Shown here: positions 34,268 through 41,935 of the stretch, piece after piece
How positions within the stretch are numbered: the stretch's first letter is position 1
Layout of the letters: each line of letters begins with the position of its first letter
Origin: an uncultured Prevotellaceae bacterium
Lineage (GTDB): Bacteria; Bacteroidota; Bacteroidia; Bacteroidales; Bacteroidaceae
Reading direction: 5' to 3'
Assembly (NCBI GenBank): GCA_900318555.1
Contig: ONKX01000020.1
Span: 1 to 41,935, forward strand
DNA length: 41,935 nucleotides
Program-made: the position numbers and the translations under genes
Notes under the pieces: model-generated
What the model saw: only the letters and a program-made list of their open reading frames with translations
Databases searched by the model: none
Told to the model about the DNA's origin: nothing

Positions 34268-34881
34268 AGAAACTTGAATCATCTTTAATGAATATGGTGC
34301 TGGTACTGACGTTGGTAGCAGTCATCATGGGTGGCATCCTCGCGTTTGTGAACCATCTCACCGAGGGCCCCATTGCTGAACAGAAAGAAAAGGCTCTGGC
34401 CGACGGCATCAAGGCTGTCATGGCATGCAACGACCTCAAGGTGGCAAAGACCGACGAGGTAAAGCAGAACGACGCCAAGGGCAAGGAAATGACGTTCACC
34501 ATCTATCAGATTCAGGACGCTCAAGGTAAGGACCTCGGTGCCGCTGTCGAGAGCACTACGATGGGCTTCGGTGGCGATCTGAAAGTCCTTGTCGGTTTCG
34601 ACCCCGAGGGGAAAATCTTGGGCTATACGCTACTCGAACATGCTGAGACGCCGGGCTTGGGTGCCAAAGCCGATAAATGGTTCCAGAAGGACCAAAAGGG
34701 CGACATCATCGGTAAAGATCCTAAGGAGCCGCTGACCGTTTCGAAGGACGGTGGTCAGGTGGATGCCATCACGGCCTCGACCATTACCAGCCGTGCCTTC
34801 CTCTTGGCTATCAACAACGCTTATAACGCCTACAAGACGACGCCCGTCGACGGCGAGACCGGAGCAACGAAACAAGAATAA
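34264..34881 (+). CDS. rnfG: Rnf electron transport complex subunit G
   Basis: 205 aa, single N-terminal membrane helix (about 10-30) with a periplasmic FMN-binding domain. The covalent FMN motif is at 'VDAITASTITSRAF' (about 162-175), and 'GYTLLEHAETPGLGAKADKW' is the typical conserved stretch before it. In the Rnf chain it receives electrons from RnfA/E and passes them to RnfD. The C-terminus is a short hydrophilic tail. ATGA overlap with rnfD. Confidence 0.96.
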   Translation: MKKLESSLMNMVLVLTLVAVIMGGILAFVNHLTEGPIAEQKEKALADGIKAVMACNDLKVAKTDEVKQNDAKGKEMTFTIYQIQDAQGKDLGAAVESTTMGFGGDLKVLVGFDPEGKILGYTLLEHAETPGLGAKADKWFQKDQKGDIIGKDPKEPLTVSKDGGQVDAITASTITSRAFLLAINNAYNAYKTTPVDGETGATKQE

Positions 34882-34921
34882 TGTCTCGTTATACCGAAAT
34901 AACGAAATAACGAAAATTACT

Positions 34922-35503
34922 ATGAATTATATAAGTATCATCAAGAATGGTATCGTCAAGGAGAACCCCACGTTCGTCCTGATGCTCGGTATGTGTCCCA
35001 CGCTGGCCACTACCACCTCTGCCATGAACGGTATGTCAATGGGATTGGCAACGATGGCCGTGCTCATCTGCACCAACGTTGTGATTTCGTGCCTGAAGAG
35101 CGTTACCCCCGACAAGGTGCGCATCCCCGTATTCATTGTGGTCATTGCCGCCTTTGTGACGATGTTGCAACTGGTCATCAAGGCCTATCTGCCTGACATC
35201 GATGCCGCGTTAGGACTGTTCATTCCCCTGATTGTCGTAAACTGCATCATCCTCGGACGTGCCGAGGGTTTTGCTAGCAAGAATTCTCCCGTTGCCTCGC
35301 TGTTCGACGGCATTGGCATCGGACTGGGCTTCACCCTCGGTCTGACGTTGCTGGGCATCTGCCGCGAGGTGTTGGGTTCCGGTTCCGTTTTCGGCTTCAC
35401 GCTGTTGCCCGAGACCTACAACATCCTGCTCTTCGTGCTCCCTCCGGGTGCATTCATCATGTTGGGATTCCTCATTGCGATTGTCAACAAGTTAAGGTCG
35501 TAA
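34922..35503 (+). CDS. rnfE: Rnf electron transport complex subunit E
   Basis: 193 aa from ATG 34922. Membrane subunit with six helices, homologous to NqrD/RnfE, that together with RnfA holds a membrane [2Fe-2S] site between the two half-sites. Conserved segments are 'NGIVKENPTFVLMLGMCPTL' with Cys in helix 1, 'IPLIVVNCIILGRAEGFASK' with the second Cys, and 'DGIGIGLGFTLGLTLLG'. A 40-bp AT-rich gap separates it from rnfG; no promoter motif is seen there. Confidence 0.96.
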   Translation: MNYISIIKNGIVKENPTFVLMLGMCPTLATTTSAMNGMSMGLATMAVLICTNVVISCLKSVTPDKVRIPVFIVVIAAFVTMLQLVIKAYLPDIDAALGLFIPLIVVNCIILGRAEGFASKNSPVASLFDGIGIGLGFTLGLTLLGICREVLGSGSVFGFTLLPETYNILLFVLPPGAFIMLGFLIAIVNKLRS

Positions 35504-35532
35504 TAACGATATAACGTAATACCGAATAGATT

Positions 35533-36135
35533 ATGGAATATATTTTGATTTTCATTAGCGCGATATTCGTCAACAATATCATCCTGTCGCAGTTCCTCGG
35601 CATTTGTCCGTTCCTCGGCGTGTCGAAGAAGGTCGATACCTCACTCGGTATGTCCGCCGCTGTGGCATTCGTGCTGACGTTGGCCACCATCGTTACATGG
35701 TTGGTACAAACTTACGTGTTGGAGCCCAACGGACTGCAATATCTGCAGACCATTGCCTTCATCCTCGTCATTGCCTCGCTGGTGCAGATGGTTGAGATTA
35801 TCCTCAAGAAGGTGTCACCCGCACTCTATCAGGCACTCGGCATCTTCCTGCCGCTCATCACCACCAACTGCGCCGTGCTCGGTGTGGCTATTTTGGTTAT
35901 CCAAAAAGACTTCAACCTGCTACAGTCAGTCGTTTATGCCTTCTCAACGGCCATCGGCTTCGGACTGGCACTGACCGTCTTTGCCGGAATGCGCGAACAG
36001 TTGGAATTGGTAAAGATTCCGAAGGGCATGCAGGGTATGGCCATCGTCATGCTCTCCGCCGGATTGCTCTCGCTGGCCTTCATGGGCTTCTCGGGCGTCG
36101 ACGGCGGATTGAAGGTTCTCTTCGGTCTCGACTGA
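35533..36135 (+). CDS. rnfA: Rnf electron transport complex subunit A
   Basis: 200 aa, six membrane helices, homologous to RnfA/NqrE and the inverted-topology partner of RnfE. 'NNIILSQFLGICPFLGVSKK' with the conserved Cys in helix 1, 'LGIFLPLITTNCAVLGVAIL' with the second Cys, and 'VVYAFSTAIGFGLALTVFAG' are all intact. Last gene of the rnf operon (rseC, B, C, D, G, E, A). The B-C-D-G-E-A order is the common one. Confidence 0.97.
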   Translation: MEYILIFISAIFVNNIILSQFLGICPFLGVSKKVDTSLGMSAAVAFVLTLATIVTWLVQTYVLEPNGLQYLQTIAFILVIASLVQMVEIILKKVSPALYQALGIFLPLITTNCAVLGVAILVIQKDFNLLQSVVYAFSTAIGFGLALTVFAGMREQLELVKIPKGMQGMAIVMLSAGLLSLAFMGFSGVDGGLKVLFGLD

Positions 36136-36169
36136 TTCCTCTCAGATAATACCATTCTCCGCTTTGGTG

Positions 36170-36186
36170 GAGTGTGGCGTTGCAAT
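36170..36186. repeat. 17-mer shared with addB
   Basis: GAGTGTGGCGTTGCAAT, identical to 17596-17612. It directly precedes the structured repeat at 36188-36252. The preceding CTCC...GGAG (36157-36172) forms a small stem that overlaps its left end. Confidence 0.7.
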
Positions 36187-36187
36187 C

Positions 36188-36252
36188 CATTTTACCGGCA
36201 CTAAACTCAGACTTTACCGCCACTAAAGTCGAGGTTTTGTGCCGGTAAAGTG
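36188..36252. promoter_or_regulatory. Nested stem-loop built from TTTACCGSCACTAAA repeats, between rnfA and btuB
   Basis: The outer stem, CATTTTACCGGCAC (36188-36201) against GTGCCGGTAAAGTG (36239-36252), is 14 pairs with one G-U. The inner stem is GACTTTA (36210-36216) against TAAAGTC (36224-36230), with a 7-nt loop. The unit TTTACCGGCACTAAA (36191-36205) is repeated with one change at 36213-36227 and as an inverted 11-mer at 36239-36249. It lies upstream of the btuB promoter, so it is not in the btuB leader. It may be a mobile repeat, an rnf mRNA 3' end structure or a protein-binding site. No B12 box was found, so it is not called a cobalamin riboswitch. Confidence 0.6.
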
Positions 36253-36278
36253 TTGTTGTCAAACATTATCCTCAAAAA

Positions 36279-36311
36279 TTTGGCAGTTTAGTCGAAAAAT
36301 ATTACCTTTGC
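36279..36311 (+). promoter_or_regulatory. btuB-operon promoter
   Basis: TTTGG (36279-36283), 19-bp spacer, TACCTTTGC (36303-36311) fit the Bacteroidetes -33/-7 consensus. Transcription would begin about 36318, leaving a leader of only about 10 nt before ATG 36325 or 36331, too short for a riboswitch. Confidence 0.72.
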
Positions 36312-36324
36312 AGGCGTTTTATGC

Positions 36325-38313
36325 ATGGGAATGAAAAGTTTTACATTTTTCATACTATGGATGTTGTCATTATGTGCTGTGGCACAAACGGACACTATTA
36401 CCAGCCGGATACACCAGTTGGACGAGGTTACCGTCACTGAGTCCCGACGCCAGCACACGCTGACGAGTACGGCTCCGATACGCCTGCTGGATCGTGGAGA
36501 CATGCTGACGATGGGTGTCACCGATATGGCCGATGCCCTTCACCGTCTGCCTGGCATCACCCTTCGCGACTATGGTGGGGCAGGGGGCATGAAGACGGTG
36601 TCGGTACGTGGTTTCAGCGCCAAACATACCGGCGTCAGTTACGACGGCGTCATGATCTCCGAGTGTCAGAGTGGTGAAATCGACCTGAGCCGCTATTCGC
36701 TGGACAACGTGGAACACCTGATGCTGACCGTTGGCGACAACGACGACATCTTCATCCACGCACGTCAGGCTTCATCACCCGCCATACTTCATATCCAGAC
36801 GCTGCGAATGCCTGATAACGACCTCAAACCCCACCTGACGACGCAAATCAAAGCCGGCTCCTTCGGCTATGTCAGCCCCTTTGTGCGTTATCATCAGAAC
36901 ATCTCCGACCGTTTCGGCATCAGCGTCGTTGGCGAATACACCTATGCCGAAAACGACTATCCCTACGACATCAAGAACGGCACCGTCATCCAGCACGACC
37001 GCCGTACCCACAACTGCATGAACCAGGGTCACGCGGAATTAGACTTCATCTATCATATAAATAAGGTGAACACGCTGACGGGCAAGCTTTACTACTACGA
37101 CAACGACCGCCAGTTGCCCGGACAAGTACACTATTATACCAACGTGAGCGGTGAGTCGTTGCGCGACCGCAATGCCTTCGGACAGTTACTCTATCAGACA
37201 CGCTGGGGTGACCAGTTGTCGATGAAGGTCCACGCGAAATACAATTGGAATGCCTCTGTCTATCAGGACGTTCTAGCACCTAATGCAGCCAACGATGCTA
37301 GCTACTGGCAACGTGAATATTACGCTTCGGCAGCTTTGCTGTATGTTCCCACTGAGTGTCTGGCCTTCGACTATTCCGCCGACTACAGCTACAACAATCT
37401 CAACGGCTCGTCGTGGCGCACAATCGTTGGCAAGCCCTACCGTCACACCGTGCTGCAGTCCGCCACTGCCAAGTACCACACCCGGCGCCTGACCCTGACA
37501 GGACGTCTGCTGTATTCACTCTACCTGAACGACAACACCGAGGGGACCAGTGCCCGTAACATGCGCCGGCTGTCACCCTCCGTCTCGCTTTCCTACAAAG
37601 TCCTGTCCGACCGCGATCTCTTTGTCCGCACATCCTATAAGAACATCTTCCGTTCACCCACGTTCAACGAGAGCTACTATTTCCACTACGGCAGTTCCGA
37701 CCTCCTGCCCGAGAGCACCGACCAGTTGAATCTGGGCGCAACATATCAATACCACACGTCGGCCTTCACCCTTCAGACATCGCTCGACGGCTATTACAAC
37801 AGGGTGAAAGACATGATTGTTGCCGTGCCGTTCAACATGTTCGTCTGGACCTGCATCAACGTCGGAAAGGTACGCGTCTTAGGTGCTGAGGCGACCGCAA
37901 GGGCCGACTACGCCCTCAACGACCGTCATCACCTCCTGCTGACCGGCAATTACAGCTACCAGCAGGCCGAGGACCGCACCAACGACCAGTCGCCCTATTA
38001 TGGCAATCAGATTGCCTACGTTCCCCGCCATACGGGCAGCATCTCCGTGGGCTGGGAGAATCCCTGGGTGAGTCTCTCGCTCCACGGTTCGGGGGTAAGC
38101 AGTCGCTGGGCCAACAACCAGCACTACGACGACACCCTGATTGACGGCTATTGGGATACGGGCATTACCGCGTGGCACACCTTCCGCTGGGGAAACCAGT
38201 CTCTGGAAGCCCGCTTTGACCTCAAAAACATCTTCGACCGTCAGTATGAGATCGTGCGTTTCTATCCCATGCCCGGCCGCAGCTGGCAGTTATCAGTGAA
38301 ATATCAAATATAA
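36325..38313 (+). CDS. btuB: TonB-dependent outer-membrane receptor, BtuB-type (cobalamin)
   Basis: 662 aa. Signal peptide (1-20, 'ILWMLSLCAVAQ'); the first strand 'IHQLDEVTVTESRRQHT' contains the TonB-box-like region; plug domain about 45-150 ('ADALHRLPGITLRDYGGAGG', 'KTVSVRGFSAKHTGVSYDGV'); 22-strand barrel to the C-terminus ('FDLKNIFDRQYEIVRFYPMP', 'GRSWQLSVKYQI'). Substrate assignment comes from context: a BtuG-like surface lipoprotein, a BtuF-like binding protein and a BtuC permease follow in the same operon, as in Bacteroides cobalamin loci. There is no N-terminal carboxypeptidase-like domain of the SusC type. ATG 36331 (third codon) is an equally good start. Confidence 0.88.
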   Translation: MGMKSFTFFILWMLSLCAVAQTDTITSRIHQLDEVTVTESRRQHTLTSTAPIRLLDRGDMLTMGVTDMADALHRLPGITLRDYGGAGGMKTVSVRGFSAKHTGVSYDGVMISECQSGEIDLSRYSLDNVEHLMLTVGDNDDIFIHARQASSPAILHIQTLRMPDNDLKPHLTTQIKAGSFGYVSPFVRYHQNISDRFGISVVGEYTYAENDYPYDIKNGTVIQHDRRTHNCMNQGHAELDFIYHINKVNTLTGKLYYYDNDRQLPGQVHYYTNVSGESLRDRNAFGQLLYQTRWGDQLSMKVHAKYNWNASVYQDVLAPNAANDASYWQREYYASAALLYVPTECLAFDYSADYSYNNLNGSSWRTIVGKPYRHTVLQSATAKYHTRRLTLTGRLLYSLYLNDNTEGTSARNMRRLSPSVSLSYKVLSDRDLFVRTSYKNIFRSPTFNESYYFHYGSSDLLPESTDQLNLGATYQYHTSAFTLQTSLDGYYNRVKDMIVAVPFNMFVWTCINVGKVRVLGAEATARADYALNDRHHLLLTGNYSYQQAEDRTNDQSPYYGNQIAYVPRHTGSISVGWENPWVSLSLHGSGVSSRWANNQHYDDTLIDGYWDTGITAWHTFRWGNQSLEARFDLKNIFDRQYEIVRFYPMPGRSWQLSVKYQI

Positions 38314-38341
38314 TTCATTAACATATTAAATGATTAACAAC

Positions 38342-39514
38342 ATGAAAAAGTATCTTTTAAGTTTCGCCGTGGCGATGATGGGCGCAGCCTTCCTCACGGC
38401 ATGTACGAATGATGACAACAACTCAAATTCCGGTGGGAGTGCATATCTTTCCACCAGTGGTGCACTGATCATCAACAACGGCAGTGTCAGTTCCGGTATC
38501 GACGGAAGCCTGACCTTCCTGGACCTCAGCACGAATCCCGCCGGCGTCCAGCAGAACGTCTATAAGACTGCCAATGGCATGAGCCTCGGTGGTACACCTA
38601 ACGACGTCATCGTCCATGGCGACAAAATCTATATCGCCGGTTGCGACGAGAATACCGTCTTCGTGCTCAATAAGAAGACCTTCAAGCAGATTACTCGCAT
38701 CAGCACTACCGATGCTCTGGGTACTGCCGAGGGTATCAACCCCCGCCACCTGATAGGCTATGCCGACAAGGTGTATGTGACAACCTACGGAGGCTATGTG
38801 GCCGTTGTCGACACCACATCGTTATCCATCACCAACAAGTATAAGGTCGGTTCTGCTCCTGAGGGTATGACCTTAGGTGGAAGCGAAACGGAACTCTATC
38901 TCTATGTTGCCAACAGCGACTACGGCATGGGCAATGGCTCCATCAGCATCATTAATCTCAAAGACGGAAGTATCACCGAATTCAAGAACGAGATGATTCA
39001 CAATCCGCAGGAAGTGGCCGTTGCCTGGAATTCTTTAAACAACAGTAGCGACATCTACGTGCTCGACTGGGGTACTTACAACGAGGACTGGACGCAGCAG
39101 CTCAATGCCGGTGTCTATAGAATCAGCGGCAACACTGTCACGAAGGTCGTTCCTGATGCTACAGGTATGGCTACCTACGGCTACACCATCATTACCTACA
39201 ACTATCCCTGGGGTGCCAAAGAGCCCACTTTCAGCTACTACAACATCAACTACAATCAGCTGAGCTCCATCAAATTCGTCGGCGGTAATCCCATTCAGAG
39301 TCCTTCCGCCATAGCCATCGACCCCAATACGGGCTATATCTTTATCGCAACTCGTGACATGGATCCCGATACGGGTTATCCCAGCTATACCACGCCGGGC
39401 TATGTCAACATCTACGATCCTGCATTTAATTTCTATGGCACGACTTCGTACGCTACCGGTGTTGAGCCTCATGCCATCGCATTTTCTTACGAAGTGAAGA
39501 TAGTAAATAATTAA
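38342..39514 (+). CDS. btuG: BtuG-like surface lipoprotein, seven-bladed beta-propeller (cobalamin binding)
   Basis: 390 aa from ATG 38342. The signal peptide ends in the lipobox 'GAAFLTAC' with lipidated Cys, then 'TNDDNNSNSGGSA', a spacer rich in Asn/Asp/Ser. The rest is a YncE-like propeller with blade repeats such as 'GTPNDVIVHGDKIYIAGCDE', 'NTVFVLNKKTFKQITRI', 'HLIGYADKVYVTTYGGYVAV' and 'PSAIAIDPNTGYIFIATRD'. In Bacteroides thetaiotaomicron, BtuG proteins of this fold sit on BtuB and bind cobalamin with very high affinity. The position directly after btuB supports the same role here. Its stop (TAA 39512-39514) shares one base with the btuF start. Confidence 0.85.
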   Translation: MKKYLLSFAVAMMGAAFLTACTNDDNNSNSGGSAYLSTSGALIINNGSVSSGIDGSLTFLDLSTNPAGVQQNVYKTANGMSLGGTPNDVIVHGDKIYIAGCDENTVFVLNKKTFKQITRISTTDALGTAEGINPRHLIGYADKVYVTTYGGYVAVVDTTSLSITNKYKVGSAPEGMTLGGSETELYLYVANSDYGMGNGSISIINLKDGSITEFKNEMIHNPQEVAVAWNSLNNSSDIYVLDWGTYNEDWTQQLNAGVYRISGNTVTKVVPDATGMATYGYTIITYNYPWGAKEPTFSYYNINYNQLSSIKFVGGNPIQSPSAIAIDPNTGYIFIATRDMDPDTGYPSYTTPGYVNIYDPAFNFYGTTSYATGVEPHAIAFSYEVKIVNN

Positions 39515-40635
39515 TGAAACAGATCTTAGGAGCATTCCTCCTCATCGTGTCACTGCTGTCCTGTGGTGGGCGTCAAAGCTCACCACAGGCTGGTGGCGAT
39601 ACCCTCCAGCTGAAGTATGCCTCGCTACTCACCATCGTGCGCCACGACGGCTATACCGAGGCGGTCATCCGCAACCCGTGGAAAGAGGGTAGGGTGCTCC
39701 ATTCCTATCTGCTCGTACCCCGCGGACAGGCCCTGCCCGACAACATGCCACACGGCTCCGTCGTCCGTACCCCCGTCCTGCATGCTGCGGTGTTCACCAC
39801 CGTCCATTGCTCACTGCTCACAACGCTCGGGCTTGGCGAGCGCATCGCCGCCATTGCCGATTTGAAGTACATCAAGATTCCTTACGTACAGCAGCGTGTG
39901 CGCGAAGGCCATATCGCCGACTGTGGTGGCGGCATGAATCCCACCGTCGAGCGCATCATCGACGTCAAGCCCGACGTCATCATGCTCTCGCCCTTCGAGA
40001 ATAGTGGCGGCTACGGCAAACTCGAGGATATCGACATCCCGCTCGTAGAATGTGCAGAATATATGGAACCGTCGCCACTGGCCCGTGCCGAGTGGATGAA
40101 GTTCTACGGACTGCTCTTCGGCGAATACGACAAGGCCGACAGCCTCTTTCAGGTTGTAGATCAACACTATCAGACGCTGAAGGCTCAGGCCGCAAAGGCC
40201 GGCAAAGGCCGCGAGGCACTCATCGACAAGATGGTCGGTTCCGTGTGGTACGTCCCCAGTGGCCATAGCACGCTCGGTCAGATGGTTCGCGATGCCAATG
40301 GCCGCTATCCGTGGGCTTCCGACGATCATAGCGGCTCGCTGTCATTGCCTTTCGAGACCGTCCTGGAACAGGGTGGGGAAGCCGACGTGTGGTTCTACCG
40401 CTATTCCTCCGACCACCCTACCAACTACCGCGAATTGCTCAGCGAACACCGTGGCTACGACCAGTTGAAAGCCTGTCGCCAGCGTCAGGTCTATGCCTGC
40501 AATGTCGAACAGACGCTGTTCTACGAGGAGACGCCCTTCCGTCCCGACTATCTTCTGTCCGACTTCATCCTCCTGCTGCATCCCGACCTGCAGTCCGACG
40601 CTTCTCTACGTTATTTCACCCTGCTCGATGAATAA
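39514..40635 (+). CDS. btuF: ABC transporter substrate-binding lipoprotein, BtuF-like
   Basis: 373 aa. Signal peptide with lipobox 'IVSLLSC' (Cys at about residue 17). Helical-backbone metal/cobalamin-binding fold: 'RTPVLHAAVFTTVHCSLLTT' then 'LGLGERIAAIADLKYIKIPY', 'GGGMNPTVERIIDVKPDVIM', 'IPLVECAEYMEPSPLARAEW', and the C-terminal lobe 'TVLEQGGEADVWFYRYSSDH' and 'RPDYLLSDFILLLHPDL'. It would carry cobalamin from the outer-membrane receptor to BtuC in the periplasm. Iron-siderophore or haem binding cannot be excluded from sequence alone; the operon favours cobalamin. Its stop overlaps the btuC start by 8 bp. Confidence 0.87.
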   Translation: MKQILGAFLLIVSLLSCGGRQSSPQAGGDTLQLKYASLLTIVRHDGYTEAVIRNPWKEGRVLHSYLLVPRGQALPDNMPHGSVVRTPVLHAAVFTTVHCSLLTTLGLGERIAAIADLKYIKIPYVQQRVREGHIADCGGGMNPTVERIIDVKPDVIMLSPFENSGGYGKLEDIDIPLVECAEYMEPSPLARAEWMKFYGLLFGEYDKADSLFQVVDQHYQTLKAQAAKAGKGREALIDKMVGSVWYVPSGHSTLGQMVRDANGRYPWASDDHSGSLSLPFETVLEQGGEADVWFYRYSSDHPTNYRELLSEHRGYDQLKACRQRQVYACNVEQTLFYEETPFRPDYLLSDFILLLHPDLQSDASLRYFTLLDE

Positions 40636-41656
40636 AGGCGCCACATATTGCATCCTCCTCGCAGTGCTCATCGCATTGCTCTTCGTCCTCAACATCCTTG
40701 TGGGCTCCGTGTCCATTCCTGCCGACGACGTCGTGCGCATCCTCTTGGGTGACGACGAAGCCGTCAAGCCCTCGTGGCGATTCATCATCCTACAGTCGCG
40801 ACTGCCGCAGGCCCTCACAGCCCTGCTCGCGGGCAGTGCACTGGCCGTCAGCGGACTCATGCTCCAGACGGCCTTCCGCAATCCCCTTGCAGGCCCCAGT
40901 GTCTTTGGTATCAACAGCGGTGCCGGACTCGGTGTCGCCCTGGTTATGCTCTGGCTCGGGGGCAGCTTCTCGGCGGGCAGCGTCTCTGTCACAGGCTTTG
41001 TCGCCGTCCTTGCCGCCGCCTTCGTGGGTGCCATGGCCGTCATGCTGCTCATCTTCCTCTTTTCCACCATGGTGCGCAATAGCGTCATGCTCCTCATCAT
41101 CGGCATCATGATAGGCTACATCTCCAATTCCGCCGTCTCGCTGCTCAATTTCTTTGCCACCGACGAAGGCGTGCGTTCCTACATGGTTTGGGGCATGGGC
41201 TCCTTCAGCGGCGTCTCCACCCAGATGCTGCCATGGTTCTCGCTGGTCACCGTCGCGGCACTCTTCGCAGCCCTGCTGCTCATCAAACCCCTTAACGCCC
41301 TCATGCTCGGCGACCGCTATGCCGAGAACCTCGGCGTCAACATCATCCGCGTCCGTAACTGGCTCCTCGTCATCACCGGACTGCTCACCGCCATCGTCAC
41401 CGCCTTCTGCGGTCCCGTGGCATTCATCGGACTTGCCGTGCCACATATCGCACGCCTGCTGTTCCATACCGACAACCATCGTCTCCTCATGCCTGCCACC
41501 ATGCTCACCGGCGCCGTCGTTGCCCTGTTGTGCAACGTCCTGTGCTTCCTCCCCGGCACCCTTGGCGTCATCCCCCTCAACGCCGTCACACCCCTCATCG
41601 GTGCCCCCGTCATCATCTACGTCATCCTCCGCGGCCGCCAAACGTCAAACCGATAA
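40628..41656 (+). CDS. btuC: ABC transporter permease, BtuC/FecCD family
   Basis: 342 aa from ATG 40628, which overlaps the btuF stop; a longer open frame upstream is out-of-frame btuF. About ten membrane helices. Family segments are 'LPQALTALLAGSALAVSGLM' with 'LQTAFRNPLAGPSVFGINSG', 'GDRYAENLGVNIIRVRNWLL' (coupling-helix region contacting the ATPase), 'AFCGPVAFIGLAVPHIARLL' and 'GVIPLNAVTPLIGAPVIIYV'. It forms the inner-membrane channel for cobalamin. The matching ATPase gene (btuD) would normally follow, but here a terminator and a convergent gene come next, so the ATPase must be encoded elsewhere. Confidence 0.93.
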   Translation: MNKGATYCILLAVLIALLFVLNILVGSVSIPADDVVRILLGDDEAVKPSWRFIILQSRLPQALTALLAGSALAVSGLMLQTAFRNPLAGPSVFGINSGAGLGVALVMLWLGGSFSAGSVSVTGFVAVLAAAFVGAMAVMLLIFLFSTMVRNSVMLLIIGIMIGYISNSAVSLLNFFATDEGVRSYMVWGMGSFSGVSTQMLPWFSLVTVAALFAALLLIKPLNALMLGDRYAENLGVNIIRVRNWLLVITGLLTAIVTAFCGPVAFIGLAVPHIARLLFHTDNHRLLMPATMLTGAVVALLCNVLCFLPGTLGVIPLNAVTPLIGAPVIIYVILRGRQTSNR

Positions 41657-41694
41657 AGTCAGCAATTCCTGAGCGTTTATTGGAAAGGGAATAT

Positions 41695-41735
41695 GATAAA
41701 AAAGGAGCACCCTGCAATGGATGCTCCTTTGTTGA
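41695..41735. terminator. Bidirectional terminator between btuC and the convergent nifJ-like gene
   Basis: AAAGGAGCA (41701-41709) pairs with TGCTCCTTT (41722-41730) around a 12-nt loop. On the minus strand the stem is followed by a T-run (complement of the A-run at 41698-41703), a good intrinsic terminator for the gene at 41755. On the plus strand the T-run is short, so it may end btuC transcription less well. Confidence 0.85.
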
Positions 41736-41754
41736 TTATAGAGTAGAGGGGGGA

Positions 41755-41935
41755 TTAGTCCTCCCAGTTCTCTTGGCTCTTGCGGATGTAAGTCTTGTAG
41801 CGCAGCTGGGCCATTTTCTGAGCCTCGGCGAACAGCTCCTCAGCCTCGTTAGGATAAGCCTTCTTAACAGAGAGGTAACGAACCTCACCGAGCAGGAAGT
41901 CGTGGAAGTTCTCCCAGTTAGGCTCCTTAGAGTCG
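41755..41935 (-). CDS. nifJ: Pyruvate:ferredoxin (flavodoxin) oxidoreductase, C-terminal end (partial)
   Basis: The last 59 codons are visible, reading 'DSKEPNWENFHDFLLGEVRY', 'LSVKKAYPNEAEELFAEAQK' and 'MAQLRYKTYIRKSQENWED' before TAA (complement of 41755-41757). The pattern 'F..FL.GE.RY.SL.KA.P..A.ELF..A...A..R...Y' matches the C-terminal helices of single-chain pyruvate:ferredoxin oxidoreductases, which split pyruvate to acetyl-CoA and CO2 and reduce ferredoxin. The gene continues beyond the right edge, so Fe-S and thiamine-binding domains are not visible. Reduced ferredoxin from this enzyme could feed the Rnf complex encoded 6-11 kb upstream. Confidence 0.8.
   Translation of the reverse strand, partial: DSKEPNWENFHDFLLGEVRYLSVKKAYPNEAEELFAEAQKMAQLRYKTYIRKSQENWED

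Noticed and set aside
36136-36330. Cobalamin riboswitch upstream of btuB
   Set aside because: No B12-box-like core was found, and the promoter leaves a leader of only about 10 nt; the stem-loop present lies upstream of the promoter.
40790-41641. 283-codon minus-strand frame opposite btuC
   Set aside because: Extremely Asp/Glu/Gly/His-rich antisense of a membrane permease; no start context or domain.
1-41935. CRISPR arrays, tRNA or rRNA genes, prophage or integrase genes
   Set aside because: No regularly spaced direct repeats, cloverleaf-like sequence with CCA end, rRNA signature or integrase/phage gene was seen on reading either strand.

Overview
The window comes from a Bacteroidales genome, most likely a Prevotellaceae member (Prevotella/Segatella type), and probably from a metagenome assembly. 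The evidence is: a short (290 aa) Bacteroidetes-type primary sigma factor; many TAnnTTTGC -7 boxes with TTTG/TTGC about 19 bp upstream; almost no Shine-Dalgarno sequences; a nuo operon of the Bacteroidetes type; Rnf; a BtuG-type B12 surface lipoprotein; and secreted proteins ending in 'DLxGR...KGxYI..GxKVIVK' tails. No species assignment is claimed.

Layout. 1-6709 (+): 3' part of the complex I operon, nuoH(end)-I-J-K-L-M-N. It carries several short lesions: a deletion and frameshift in nuoI, a lost nuoI stop/nuoJ start, 7-bp and 31-bp tandem duplications in nuoL, and a 27-bp in-frame tandem duplication in nuoM. 7025-8062 (-): a glycosyltransferase. 8177-12515 (+): a secreted C13 caspase-like protease with an EF-hand-like loop, a large secreted protein of unknown function with a sorting-type tail, and, 19 bp further on, an unusual single protein that joins an ECF sigma factor, a transmembrane helix, a periplasmic linker and an outer-membrane beta-barrel. 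The linker holds a 22-bp, out-of-frame, three-copy repeat. 12605-13776 (-): a frameshifted REP-associated tyrosine transposase (RAYT) with a Rossmann/DprA-like C-terminal domain. Two related palindromes lie inside the gene. 13909-14985 (-): a CE15-like esterase. 15134-15691 (+): a reverse rubrerythrin. 15754-17145 (+): a beta-helix lipoprotein.

17121-26023 (-) is an apparent operon, rpoD - DUF5686-like barrel - addA - addB, in which the genes overlap or nearly touch. 26181-28982 (-) holds cdd-maeB, ending in a strong bidirectional terminator. 29053-29955 (+) is a GH73/LysM peptidoglycan hydrolase, divergent from cdd with overlapping promoters. 29956-30396 (-) is a small acidic protein. 30547-36135 (+) is rseC-rnfBCDGEA. 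36325-41656 (+) is a B12-uptake operon, btuB-btuG-btuF-btuC, preceded by a structured repeat-rich intergenic region. 41755-41935 (-) is the end of a pyruvate:ferredoxin oxidoreductase gene.

How they fit together. Complex I, Rnf and pyruvate:ferredoxin oxidoreductase form the ferredoxin/NADH/quinone energy core of an anaerobe, and rubrerythrin removes peroxide. BtuB and BtuG capture cobalamin at the cell surface, and BtuF and BtuC take it to and across the inner membrane; no ATPase gene is in the window. The two most unusual items are the sigma-factor/outer-membrane-barrel fusion beside a secreted caspase-like protease, and the RAYT-Rossmann fusion carrying REP-like palindromes in its own coding sequence.
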